A stretch of 64,000 nucleotides of DNA. Source: Ehretia macrophylla (taxonomy: Eukaryota; Streptophyta; Magnoliopsida; Boraginales; Ehretiaceae). The position numbers were made by a program, and so were the translations under genes. Position 1 is the first letter of the stretch, and each line of letters begins with the position of its first letter. The notes under the pieces are model-generated. The model had not been told where the DNA came from. It ran no database searches and was given only the letters and a program-made list of their open reading frames with translations. The stretch spans positions 19,729,648-19,793,647 of the forward strand of contig CM075765.1 in NCBI GenBank assembly GCA_037974665.1, given 5' to 3'. Shown piece after piece: positions 1 to 10,138 of the stretch.

Positions 1-7
1 TTTTAAA

Positions 8-430
8 ACAAATTAAAACCTACTAATTATCGTGTTGGTCTGGATTAGGGGATGGACGCTTGTCTCGCATCCGGGTCATGTTATCCTACAATTGCGTCAC
101 GATGCTCAGCAATTTCGAGTGCGCCAGTTGCTGCTCCTCAAGTCATGCTTACTTTGATCATTCAACAAAAATACTATAAACTACTAACTTAAAGTAAAGC
201 TACAACATTACATATTACATAAGTGCAAGTCTTTCATACATTATAACCATAAACACAAAGATAACATAGGAAATATCCAAGCAAGCACTAACAACGATGG
301 GGCTCTTGAGCATAAGACTCATTCACATAATGCACGACATCAAATGGCTCGACCTCAGCCTCTTGAGCCATGAATCCCAACTCTGCCTCACTTGAAATTA
401 ATGTTAGTAAATGAGGGTGAGTTTCCACGA
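8..430 (-). pseudogene. possible coding remnant inside CACTA element, unrecognised
   Basis: Two short minus-strand stretches read like protein rather than random AT-rich sequence. One, about 430-290, is acidic and includes GFMAQEAEVEPFDVVHYV before a stop. The other, about 140-8, is charged and helix-prone, with QQLAHSKLLSIV, then one in-frame stop, then MTRMRDKRPSPNPDQ and a terminal stop. Their base composition is richer in GC than the DNA to the right. They lie on the inner side of the CACTA terminus at 6512, so they may be the 3' end of a transposon gene that continues beyond the window. I do not recognise the family; they could also be an unrelated host exon pair. Confidence 0.3.
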
Positions 431-1150
431 CTCAAAGAGGATGCCCCTCGGCACTTCAACACTTTAAATAATGCAACACTTAGTAATTCTACATGTAAAA
501 ACCACTTAAAACACATTGATTAGGTAACGAAGTAAGTTACCTAACCTCAAGCATATATGTCCATATATTAACCAATTCCGACTCTACTTGATTCCAACTC
601 AAGCTCTAACAGCATAACACAAAAGAATGTAAAACAACACTTAAACTAACTTTCTTTAACAATACTTCAACTTTTTAGCAACACATTCCGCAATTACTCA
701 ATCAAACAACACCCAAACAACTACCTATCAATTAACCAACGAAGCATGCACCTAAACGAAGTACGCATACACACTTCATATACAAGAAATAACTCAAGAA
801 TCAACTTAAATTTTAGCTAAATATCTCAACAAACATCATAAATAATCAATTATATACGCAATTATTATCTCAACAAACATCATAATAATATCTCACCTAC
901 AACATTATTTCAAATATAATATCTCAACACGAATATAAAAGATAGTGAATTAGAAGACTAACTTGAGCCATAATAGTTTGGTCTATCACACAAAACAAAC
1001 TCCAATCCTACAAAAAAATATTTCAAAGATCCAACATTAATAAAAAATAGAAAAAAATTCTACAATAAAATAAAATAAAATAAAATAAAACAGAAAAAGG
1101 GAAAATGTATATAAAAAAAAATCTGAAAAAAATGAAAAAAAAATAACAAT
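431..1150. other. AT-rich stretch without recognisable gene
   Basis: Nothing protein-like was found on either strand. The sequence becomes steadily more A-rich toward 1020-1150, where short ATAAA-type runs begin. It probably belongs to the interior of the CACTA element. Confidence 0.5.
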
Positions 1151-1346
1151 AAAATAAAAGCTAAATGCACACACACACACACACACACATATATATAGGA
1201 TCTATATATATATATATATATATAAAAGGGAAATGCAAAAATAAAAAAAATAGAAAAAAGGGAAAAACAAAAATTAAAAAAAACTGAAAAAAAAAATCAG
1301 AAAAAAATAAAAATAAAAAAATAACATTAAAATAAAAGCTAAATGC

Positions 1347-1378
<32 letters not shown>

Positions 1379-1621
1379 GAAAAGCGAAAATAAAAGAAAT
1401 AGAAAAAAGTGAAAAACGAAAATAAAAAAAAAAACAGAAAAAACAAAATGCATATATATATATATTATACATATTTATATATGATCTATATAAAAAGTAT
1501 GATCTACATATATATAAAAAAAAAAAAGGCAAAAACGAAAATAAAAAAAACAGAAAAAAGAATGCATATACCTATATGTATAAAGTTTAAGCTATACATA
1601 TATCTATTTTAAGCTATATAT

Positions 1622-1674
<53 letters not shown>

Positions 1675-1683
1675 CAAATAGGT

Positions 1684-1716
<33 letters not shown>

Positions 1717-1760
1717 TACATATACATACATACTATATTCATAATGTAATAAATAAAGTA
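1020..1760. repeat. low-complexity and microsatellite block (AC)n, (TA)n, A-rich
   Basis: The block alternates A-rich runs with simple repeats: (AC)n near 1167-1190 and 1683-1702, and (TA)n near 1203-1223, 1348-1372 and 1617-1671. A phrase of A-rich sequence followed by AATGCATATA and (TA)n recurs several times, near 1320-1375, 1430-1475 and 1540-1570, so part of the block looks duplicated as larger units. Open frames here are artefacts of the repeats. Confidence 0.85.
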
Positions 1761-1786
1761 AAAAATAATACATACCTTTGAGGGGT

Positions 1787-1854
1787 CGGGTAGGGTGGTG
1801 GGGTGGGGTGGGGTGGGGTGAGGGGTGGGATAGGGTGGGATGGGGTGGGGTTTT
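1787..1854 (+). repeat. GGTGGGGTGG-type G-rich minisatellite, potential G-quadruplex
   Basis: More than ten GGG or GGGG runs are separated by one to three bases (GGGTCGGGTAGGGTGG type) over about 65 bp. Such spacing is the textbook pattern for a G-quadruplex on the plus strand. It is not the plant telomere repeat TTTAGGG. Confidence 0.75.
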
Positions 1855-2097
1855 TGAAAGAAAAAAAAAATATAAGTCTTACTAAAACTAGGGGGCAACG
1901 TTCTGCCCCCTGTTTTTAGTAAAAGGGGGCGACCAAAGGGCCACCAAGCCCTTTGGTCGCCCTCTTAAATTAGAGGGCAGTGGCGCTGCCCTCTAATTTA
2001 AGTGGTTCTCGCGACCAAAGGGCGACGAACACTTTGGTCGCCCAAAAACCCTAATTTTTTTTTATAATTTTTTATTTTTAATTTATATGTTTCTAAT

Positions 2098-3260
2098 GTC
2101 GTCGCCCTTTCGTAGCCATTGGCGACCAAAGGGCGACCAAAATTTTATTTTTCGTCGCCATTTGGTAGCCAATTGCCACCACGAGGCTACGAACTATTAT
2201 GCAAAATATGGAATTTATTTCATATAATCACTTCTTTTGTTTTAAATGGCTATTCTAAACTAAATATTATCTTTTATTATAGTCAATCTGCAATTTACGC
2301 TAATTCATTGATACTAGTGCGAAGTTAGAATTTGATTAGTATACGAAAAACTAATGACAATGCATAAAATCTTCATTATTTTTCACTTGGTATTTCAGTA
2401 ACACTACTTTTTATTAATTAGAATATAGAAGTATTAATCATCAATTTATTTTCATGCCCTTATATCTTAAATATGTGCAACCTCATACCATTAAATAAAC
2501 CATAAAATATATTTTCAATCAAAAGAAAATAGATATAGCACAAACTTGTAATGTACTTGTTATTATTAATTCTTATGTTTTAAATCAATCTAACTTCTAT
2601 GAACATGGACATTCTGTCGCCCCTTCGTAGCCATTGGCGACCAAAGGGCGACCAAAATTTTATTTTTCGTCGCCATTTGGTGGCCAATGGCCACCACGGG
2701 GCTACGAACTATCATTCAAAATATAGAATTTAGTTGATATAATTAATTCTTTTATTTTATAACTTTTTTACTTTTTTTGTTTGTCGCTATTTCGTCGCCA
2801 TTTGGCTACCAAATGGCGACCATTGGTAATTTTTCAATTAACATATTTTTTCGCACATTTTAGCCACCAAACAGTGACGAAATATTTTATTTCGTCGCCC
2901 TTTCGTCGCCATTCATTGCAAATAAAGACATGCATGTTGTTCTAAATAAAGAATTTTTTTTTTATATAAATAATTTAATTTATATTTTTAATTTGTAGCC
3001 CCTTCATATATATTAGCGACCAAATGGCCACCAAATTTTTATTTTTTGTCTCCATTTGGTGGCCAATGGCCACCACGGGGCTACAAAATGATATTCAAAA
3101 ACTAAAATTTGTTATAATAAATTATAAATTAATTAATTTAATATTAAATAACTAAATTTATTTCGCATTAAATTTTGTAAATATGTTTTATATTATCTAA
3201 AAACAACTTTGGATTTATATTATTAATTTTATTCTAAATAAATGAAATTATTTATTTATA
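2098..3260. repeat. diverged long-form units of the CACTA subterminal repeat
   Basis: Units beginning near 2098, 2610 and 2990 carry the paired motif of CGTAGCC...GGCGACCAAAGGGCGACC and GGCCAATGGCCACCACGGGGCTACGAACTA. Spacing is about 510 bp and then about 380 bp, and similarity to the right-hand array is lower. The 2110-2620 unit includes a segment around GCTAATTCATTGATACTAGTG that the short units to the right have lost. Confidence 0.75.
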
Positions 3261-3264
3261 TAAA

Positions 3265-6140
3265 TATTGGCGACCAAAAGACGACCAAAATTTTACTTTT
3301 GGTCGCCGTTTGGTGGCCAATAGCCACCACGAAGCTACGAACTACCATGTAAAAAATAAAATTTCTTTCATATAATCAATTCTTTTGTTTTAAGTAGATC
3401 TTCTAAGCTAAATATTATCTTTTATTATAGTCATTCTTTAATTTATACTAATTCATTGATGTTAGTGTGAAATTACAATTTGATTGGTGTGCGAAAAACT
3501 AATGACAATGACACAATATTCATTGTTTTTCACTTTATATTTCATAATCTCACTTTTGTTAAATATAGAATTATTAATCATTTATTCATTTTCATACTCT
3601 AATATCTTAAATATATATAACTTTATACCATTGACTAAACCTTATAATATATTTTCAATCAAAACAAAAGAGATCTTACACAAACTTGTAATGTATTTGT
3701 TATTATTAATTCTTATGTTCTAAATCAACTTAAATTTTCATTAACATGAATATTTCGTAGCCCCGTGGTGGCTATTGGCGACCAAAGGGCGACCAAAATT
3801 TTACTTTTGGTCGCCGTTCGATGGCCAATAGCCACCACGAGGCTACGAACTACCATTCAAAAAATAAAATTTATTTTATGTAATCAATTCTTTTGTTTTA
3901 AGTAGAACTTCTGAGCTAAATATTATCTTTTATTATAGTCATTAAATATATACAACTGTATATATATTTTCAATCAAAACAAAAGAGATCTTACACAAAC
4001 TTGTAATGTATTTTTATTATTAATTCTTATGTTCTAAATCAACTTAAATTTTCATGAACATGAATATTTCGTAGCCCTTTGGTGGCTATTGACGACCAAA
4101 GGGCGACCAAACTTTTATTTTTGGTCGCCGTTTGGTAGCCAATAGCCACAACGAGGCTACGAACTACCATGCAAAAAATAAAACTTATTTCATATAATCA
4201 ATTCTTTTGTTTTAAGTAGATCTTTTAAGCTAAATATTATCTTTTATTATAGTCATTAAATATATACAACTGTATACCATTGAATAAATCTTATAATATA
4301 TTTTCAATCAAAACAAAAGAGATCTTACACAAACTTGTAATGTATTTTTATTATTAATTCTTATGTTCTAAATCAACTTAAATTTTCATGAACATGAATA
4401 TTTCGTAACCCTTTGGTGGCTATTGGCGATCAAAGGGCGACCAAACTTTTATTTTTGGTCGCCGTTTGGTGGCCAATAGCCACCACGAGGCTACGAACTA
4501 CCATACAAAAAATAAAATTTCTTTCATATAATCAATTCTTTTGTTTTAAGTAGATCTTCTAAGCTAAATATTATCTTTTATTATAGTCATTAAATATATA
4601 CAACTGTATACCATTGAGTAAATCTTATAATATATTTTCAATCAAAACAAAAGAGATCTTACACAAACTTGTAATGTATTTTTATTATTAATTCTTATGT
4701 TCTAAATCAACTTAAATTTTCATGAATATGAATATTTCGTAGCCCCTTGGTGGCTATTGGCGACCAAAGGGCGACCAAAATTTTATTTTTGGTCGCCGTT
4801 TGGTGGCCAATAGCCACCACGATGCTACGAACTGCCATGCAAAAAATAAAATTTCTTTCATATAATCAATTCTTTTGTTTTAAGTAGATCTTATAAGCTA
4901 AATATTATATTTTATTATAGTCATTAAATATATACAACTGTATATATATTTTCAATCAAAACAAAAGAGATCTTACACAAACTTGTAATGTATTTTTATT
5001 ATTAATTCTTATGTTCTAAATCAACTTAAATTTTCATGAACATGAATATTTCGTAGCCCCTTGGTGGCTATTGGCGACTAAAGGGCGACCAAACTTTTAT
5101 TTTTGGTCGCCGTTTGGTGGCCAATAGCCACCACGAGGCTACGAACTACCATGCAAAAAATAAAATTTATTTCATATAATCAATTCTTTTGTTTTAAGTA
5201 GATCTTCTAAGCTAAATATTATCTTTTATTATAGTCATTAAATATATACAACTGTATACCATTGAGTAAATCTTATAATATATTTTCAATCAAAACAAAA
5301 GAGATCTTACACAAACTTGTAATGTATTTGTTATTATTAATTCTTATGTTCTAAATCAACTTAAATTTTCATGAACATGAATATTTCGTAGCCCTTTGGT
5401 GGCTATTGGCGACCAAAGGGCGACCAAAGGGCGACCAAACTTTTATTTTTGGTCGCTGTTTGGTGGCCAATAGCCACCACGAGGCTACGAACTACCATGG
5501 AAAAAATAAAACTTATTTCATATAATCAATTCTTTTATTTTAAGTAGATCTTTTAAGCTAAATATTATCTTTTATTATAGTCATTAAATATATACAACTT
5601 TATACCATTGAGTAAATCTTATAATATATTTTCAATCAAAATAAAAGAGATCTTACACAAACTTGTAATGTATTTGTTATTATTAATTCTTATGTTCTAA
5701 ATCAACTTAAATTTTCATGAACATGAATATTTCGTAGCCCCTTGGTGGCTATTGGCGACCAAAGGGCGACCAAACTTTTATTTTTGGTCGCCGTTTGGTG
5801 GCCAATAGCCATCACGAGGCTACGAACTACCATGCAAAAAATAAAATTTATTTCATATAATCAATTATTTTGTTTTAAGTAGATCTTTTAAGCTAAATAT
5901 TATTTTTTATTATAGTCATTAAATATATACAACTTTATACCATTGAGTAAATCTTATAATATATTTTCAATCAAAACAAAAGAGATCTTACACAAACTTG
6001 TAATGTATTTGTTATTATTAATTCTTATGTTCTAAATCAACTTAAATTTTCATGAACATGAATATTTCGTAGCCCCTTGGTGGCTATTGGCGACCAAAGG
6101 GCGACCATAATTTTACTTTTGGTCGCCGTTTGGTGGCTAA
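3265..6140. repeat. 314-346 bp tandem array (satellite-like) in CACTA subterminal DNA
   Basis: Using TATTTCGTAG (or the TATTTCGTAA variant) as the anchor, units start at 3751, 4065, 4399, 4733, 5047, 5382, 5728 and 6063. The spacings are 314, 334, 334, 314, 335, 346 and 335 bp. A longer unit of about 480 bp precedes them. The 314 bp units lack about 20 bp around the phrase TATACCATTGAGTAAATCTT. The 346 bp unit has an extra GGGCGACCAAA. Each unit holds one inverted pair of the GGCGACCAAAGG / TTTGGTCGCC motif. The near identity suggests recent unequal crossing over. Confidence 0.9.
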
Positions 6141-6494
6141 ATTTTTTTTTTTTTATAATTTTTACTTTTGTAAATTTTTATTTTTTGGTCGCCATTTGGT
6201 CGCTATATAGCGACCAAATGGATACCATATTTATATTTTTTCTATTTTATAATTATTTTTTATAATTTATTTTTGGTAATTAAGATACGAACAAAAATTA
6301 ATGATAACGGTGGCCATGTGGTCGCCATTTGGCGACCTAATGGCGACCAAAAACTAATTAATCAAAAATTTTCCTATTTTTCGCACATTTTAGCCACCAA
6401 ACGGTGACGAAATATTTCATTTCGTCGCCCTTTCGTTGCCATTCATTGAAAATGGCTACCAAACTTTTTTCGTCGCCATATTTGGTAGCCTCAA

Positions 6495-6512
6495 GGCTGT
6501 TTTCTTGTAGTG
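6495..6512 (-). repeat. CACTA terminal inverted repeat
   Basis: On the minus strand this reads CACTACAAGAAAACAGCC. The first 13 bases match the consensus start of plant CACTA elements. It marks the right edge of the transposon. Confidence 0.85.
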
Positions 6513-7145
6513 AACAAATGTAAACACACATAAATTTTAACATGGTTCAACCAACTTGGTCTACGTCCACGCGGCCATCCCCTGGCCAACAAACCAATCC
6601 ACTAAGTTTTAAGATATTACAAACACTAATGGAAACTTACGCAATTGAAGACTCCATCTTAACCCTTGCCGCCTAAGTGTAAGACTCCCTTAGTAGATTC
6701 TCTAGTTTGGCGAGCTCTCCTCAACTTACAAAGTTCTCTCCCGAGAATACACCTTCTTCTCCTGAAGAATGTACACTAAAAACATAATAAAAAGAGTCTT
6801 GAAACTCTCATATTACATGGGAAGGTAGGATCATTATATTGTATCAAAGTTGGACCCTTTGTCTAGTCATATATATTTTTCCACGCGTGACCCGTTTGTT
6901 TCACTAAATCGTGCACTTTAATGTCAGCAATCTCAATTATTAGGGTTACTCATGTATAGGGGTATTGGAATATATCTTCCTCCCACATAGAAAAATTATA
7001 AACTCCAAGATCTAACCATATAAGATCCTAAGTTACTTCACTTAGTACTAATTAGTTTTAGGATAGACTACCATAATTCTTATCAGTATAAAGTGGAAGT
7101 CTTGAATTTTTGTAATGTTTTTAATATTTTGTAATGTTTTTAGAG
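6513..7145. other. non-coding, LTR-like sequence of uncertain origin
   Basis: Just outside the CACTA end, 6530-6960 resembles the R/U5 area of plant copia LTRs (AACATGGTTCAACCAACTTGG, CTACGTCCACGCGG). No second LTR or coding part is attached, so it could be a fragment of a solo LTR. No gene is seen. Confidence 0.3.
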
Positions 7146-7306
7146 AAATGCTAAATATCACCTTATTTTTATCACTCAAATATCACTTCCTATGTGTATG
7201 CTTAGTTGGCATACTAAAAGAAGAAAGAAAAATTAAAAAGTTTGTTATTTTAGCATGTCAACTAAGCATCCATGTAGAAAGTGGTATTTGAGTGATAAAA
7301 ATGGTC
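7146..7306. mobile_element. foldback MITE, TTGGCATACTAAA family
   Basis: The two halves are inverted copies. Left arm: ATGCTAAATATCACCTTATT, then ATCACTCAAATATCAC, then TTAGTTGGCATACTAAA. Right arm is the reverse complement with a few changes. Length is about 160 bp with almost no interior. Related hairpins lie at 61118-61262 and, more distantly, at 12190-12350 and 28380-28543. A terminal-repeat DNA transposon without coding capacity is the best fit; the superfamily is not settled. Confidence 0.75.
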
Positions 7307-8224
7307 AGCTTTGATTTAAACTAATAGATCTAACATAAGAAATAACTTATCTTTTTTTTTTTTTTAATAATCAAAGGAATTACTAGTGAATACTGATATT
7401 GTATAGTGACTTGTTGTGAACATGAATCATAAGAATATCCCCCTCTCGGACATGTATGGTTCGGATATCTTCCATTTATTGCAATAATCTCTTGTTTTTT
7501 ACATAGTGATTCGACTATTAGATTTTGTACCTACAAAAGTGAAAAAGTTTTAAGTCATGTATACCGCATGATTTCAAAATTCATAGTATTCAAAATGCTT
7601 TGTTTTCTAATTCAATCTATAGGGGCAAAGTGGAATTTTAAAGAATATTATGTAGGAAGAAAAGGATATCATATATATAGGAATTTTTGTAAAAAGAGAT
7701 GGTTTGTACGTCTTCAAGATTAGATTGGACGACGAGACAGGTAAGTCCTCCGTACTCCTATGGAGGTTAGGCTCTATATCCCCCTCCATTCTTGTTCATT
7801 TTTTGGTGTCAATCAAATTGCAGAAGGAAGTACCCCTCCTCTATCCGGAATAAAAATAAAATAAAAAAGGAAGAAGGGATATTTTATGCTTTAGGTTCCA
7901 AGGTGTCTATTCTAAGTTGTGTGATTAAGCTTCTGGACAAACTAGTGTTCCTCAAAGACAATAAGTAAATAAATTAAGGAGTTCTCAGACATGCAGTGCA
8001 TAGCTCCTATATATAGCTATGCCAAGGTTTTAATCAACTGCCAAACATGCAACTAATCCAACTTAGAGAAGCCAACGTGCATAGAGATATAGCCTTCATT
8101 CTTCATTGAAAACATCTACCTTGTAACGAGCATGCATTTAGAGCTCTATACGCCACTAAATTTTCGTTCTTCATGTAAGTAAAAGTGATAGAGAGTAAAG
8201 GACTCATGATGAGCAAAGATAATT
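7307..8224 (-). other. intergenic, or remains of laccase intron 1
   Basis: This lies downstream (minus strand) of the laccase first exon and would be intron 1 and beyond. I searched for the expected second-exon sequence (VITAVNGSLPGP region) and did not find it. The frame at 7607-7789 does not resemble laccase. Nothing else is recognised. Confidence 0.4.
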
Positions 8225-8226
8225 AC

Positions 8227-8319
8227 CTAAAATGTATGTTCTACAACTTCAGCAGAAACACATATTGCAGAAGCTAGAAGAAGTAAAGCGCATTCGAGAA
8301 AGAGCGCAAAACTTGCCAT
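8227..8319 (-). pseudogene. orphan laccase first exon (signal peptide plus N-terminus)
   Basis: On the minus strand the ATG at 8319 opens MASFALFLECALLLLASA and continues ICVSAEVVEHTF. This is a hydrophobic secretion signal followed by the V-E-H-T-F start of mature plant laccases (multicopper oxidases of the apoplast that oxidise monolignols and flavonoids). A GT donor follows at 8226-8225, where laccase intron 1 normally begins. The last codon before the donor is TAG, where CAG (Gln) is usual, so the exon would end translation. No further laccase exon follows within 2 kb. A TATA box lies 55-60 bp upstream. Best reading: the 5' end of a decayed laccase gene, separate from the laccase pieces at 55.9-60.8 kb, which point the same way but lie on its upstream side. 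Confidence 0.75.
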
Positions 8320-8370
8320 ATTGGAAGTGGAAAGAACACTCTTGTGATTTAGCCCATGCAAATGCCCCAA

Positions 8371-8382
8371 TCTATTTATAGG
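8371..8382 (-). promoter_or_regulatory. TATA box of the orphan laccase
   Basis: Minus strand CCTATAAATAGA, 52-63 bp upstream of the laccase ATG at 8319. The hAT element at 8388-10138 begins only a few bases further upstream, so the native promoter is now split from its TATA box. The same CCAATCTATTTATAGGG block recurs at 16470-16484 in the uninterrupted duplicate. Confidence 0.65.
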
Positions 8383-8740
8383 GCCAACAGTGGCGGTACT
8401 AGGGGGGCAGCCGCCAACGTTTTAAAGTTTTAAAAAGAGAAAACAACTCATTTGGTTCTAAACGTTTATAAGTTTTGATATTTTGGTCCTAAAAATTTTA
8501 AATCGAATATTTTAGTCCCAAACGTTTAACCTATTGGACACCGTTAGTCCATTGTTTAATTTCTGTTAGATTTTGACCGTTAAAATCGCTTGACTGCACA
8601 CTGCGAGTAAAAAGAAAAAGGTTTGAAAGTTATTTTCGTAATTTAACTTTCAATCATTTTCTTCACAAACGATCACTCTATCCTAATTTGCCCCAGTTCT
8701 CTTTTCTCTTTTCTCTTTTCTATAAGCAAAATGTAAGAAC

Positions 8741-9344
8741 TCTAACCTTAAGCCTATTCCCATCATCAAATTGCAAATCTGTTTTCTCAAATGTTGGTAT
8801 AGACAATGCCTTTCTTACTTGAGTGAATTTAATGAAAATCTATTACACATTCTTTTTGGAGTTCATGCAAGGAAACAAAAAAATAAAAAAATAAAAACCT
8901 TCGGTGTAATATGGTTCATTTTATCATTTTTACATTGTCTCTTTTTAGTTGTGCGATACATGTAACATTATCGTCCTATAATATTGATGTAACCTTATTA
9001 ATTGTTGAAAGACCATTTTTTTTCAAAAATATATAGAAACAAATATCTCAACAAGACACATTCTCAACATGACTCATGAGTGCAAAATTTCTCAGCATTA
9101 TTTGAGGGAGAGTAGCAATAACAATTTGCTTTGTAGAACAGTAGTAATATGTAAAAGTACCGCCATATGTGAAAGAAATTATAGGAGCACTACTTTGAAG
9201 AGAATTGTATGTATAGCATGGAAAGTAGAGGATGATATTCTTGATTATGTATATTTTGAAATAGAGAAATATTCCCATCGGCATTGATAGAATTAATCAG
9301 AGGAAGGAAAGAACGAAAGTCCCATTAATTGTGTACCTAACTAA
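8741..9344. other. Pack-MULE interior, non-coding part
   Basis: AT-rich sequence between the left TIR and the captured open frame. It probably includes the 3' untranslated and flanking region of the captured gene. Small frames at 8771-8965 and 9069-9287 show no protein character. Confidence 0.5.
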
Positions 9345-9716
9345 TTAAGAGCTGATTAATTCTTGTTGGGCTAAAACCATTCTACTGAGAGGGCTTGGAC
9401 CAAGTTTTCTCCTTCTGATTGCACTTCTTTTCCTTATTATTTCCATCTGATTCCTTCTTCTAATCTGCATCATCATTGCTTCTTCTTCAATAACAAATCT
9501 CCTCATCAGAACATCGTCCGTCAATGATTTTCCGTGGAATATTGTTCTACCTTCTAAGCTAATCCTGGCGCTTGGAGTTCTTTGATCTTGTGGGGTGGGC
9601 AGCGGCGGCGGCGGCTTTGACGACGACGACCTTGCTGGTGGATAACTGAAACTTCTTCTTGGCGGAACATGATGATGATGAGCATTTGGTAATGGTGAGG
9701 GAATTTCATAGGGTTC
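9345..9716 (-). CDS. captured plant gene 3' fragment, 123 open codons, unrecognised
   Basis: The minus strand is open from 9716 to a TAA at 9347-9345. It begins at the inner edge of the MULE's right TIR and has no ATG at its start. The product has a low-complexity first half ([24 protein letters not shown]) and a compact basic second half: [20 protein letters not shown], then [19 protein letters not shown], then [16 protein letters not shown]. Codon use is GC-richer than the flanks, and no stop interrupts 123 codons in AT-rich DNA, which suggests recent capture or constraint. It looks like the C-terminal exon of a conserved plant protein, but I cannot name it. Without its own start it may need read-through from a flanking promoter, or may be silent. 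Confidence 0.6.
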   Translation of the reverse strand, partial: EPYEIPSPLPNAHHHHVPPRRSFSYPPARSSSSKPPPPLPTPQDQRTPSARISLEGRTIFHGKSLTDDVLMRRFVIEEEAMMMQIRRRNQMEIIRKRSAIRRRKLGPSPLSRMVLAQQELISS

Positions 9717-10138
9717 TTACATTTTGCTTATCAGAAAAGAGAAAAGAGAATTGGGGCAAATTAGGATAGAGTGATTGTTTGTGAAGAAAATGATTGAAAG
9801 CTAGATTACGAAAATAACCTTCAAATTTTTTTCTTTTTACTCGCAACGTGCAGTCAAGCGATTTTAACGGTCAAAATCTAACATAAATTGAACAACGGAC
9901 TAACGGTATCCAATAGGTTAAACATATGGGACTAAAGTGTCCGATTTGAAATGTTTATGATCAAAATGTCAAAACCCACAAACGTTTAGGACCAAATGAG
10001 TTGTTTTCTCTTTAAAAAAAATATATATGTAATATCGTTAAAAAATTATCGATCCTCTCTATTTTTAAAAAATTCTATATAATATCATTAAAAAAATATT
10101 TTGGTCCCCCTAATGTTGAATTCCTATATCTGCCCCTA

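Larger units (their letters stand above)
1880..6512. mobile_element. CACTA (En/Spm) transposon end with subterminal repeats
   Basis: Read on the minus strand, the DNA at 6512 starts CACTACAAGAAAACAGCC, the hallmark terminus of plant CACTA transposons. Inward from it the motif GGCGACCAAAGGGCGACCA and its reverse TTTGGTCGCC recur dozens of times, as expected of the subterminal repeats that CACTA transposase binds. Hairpin-rich variants lie at 1890-2050. No matching opposite terminus occurs in the window, so the element extends beyond base 1 or is truncated. No TNP2-type transposase was recognised here. Three bases AAC follow the terminus and would be the target duplication if the other end were available. 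Confidence 0.8.
8434..10013. mobile_element. Pack-MULE: long-TIR Mutator-like element carrying a gene fragment
   Basis: Terminal inverted repeats of about 300 bp lie at 8434-8740 and 9713-10013. Both start AAAGAGAAAACAACTCATTT, end inward at ATAAGCAAAATGTAAGAAC and are about 90% alike by eye. Very long TIRs without transposase are typical of non-autonomous Mutator-like elements. The roughly 970 bp interior has no transposase; next to the right TIR it holds an open, protein-like minus-strand segment of plausible host origin. A 9 bp target duplication cannot be read cleanly because both flanks are A-rich. Confidence 0.8.
8388..10138. mobile_element. hAT transposon with 8 bp target duplication, hosting a MULE
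   Basis: The left end CAGTGGCGGTACTAGG and the reverse complement of the right end (TAGGGGCAGATATAGG) are hAT-type termini. Flanks are AGGGCCAA (8380-8387) and AGGGCGAA (10139-10146), an 8 bp duplication with one mismatch. The duplicate locus at 16464-16510 shows the unoccupied site with AGGGAGAA between the same neighbours. Most of the 1751 bp is a second transposon (8434-10013); only about 170 bp are hAT sequence, so this is a non-autonomous copy. Confidence 0.8.

Noticed and set aside
1787-1854. Interstitial telomere repeat
   Set aside because: The unit is GGTGGGG, not TTTAGGG.
1161-1898. Open frames in the microsatellite block
   Set aside because: They encode only repeats of a few residues (F, Y, I, C, V or P) created by simple-sequence DNA.
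3265-6140. CRISPR-like array of regularly spaced repeats
   Set aside because: Units are over 300 bp, head-to-tail and similar along their whole length, with no unique spacers; the setting is a plant transposon.
6077-6543. Short frames across CACTA subterminal repeats
   Set aside because: They reflect the repeated motif and T-runs; no protein features.
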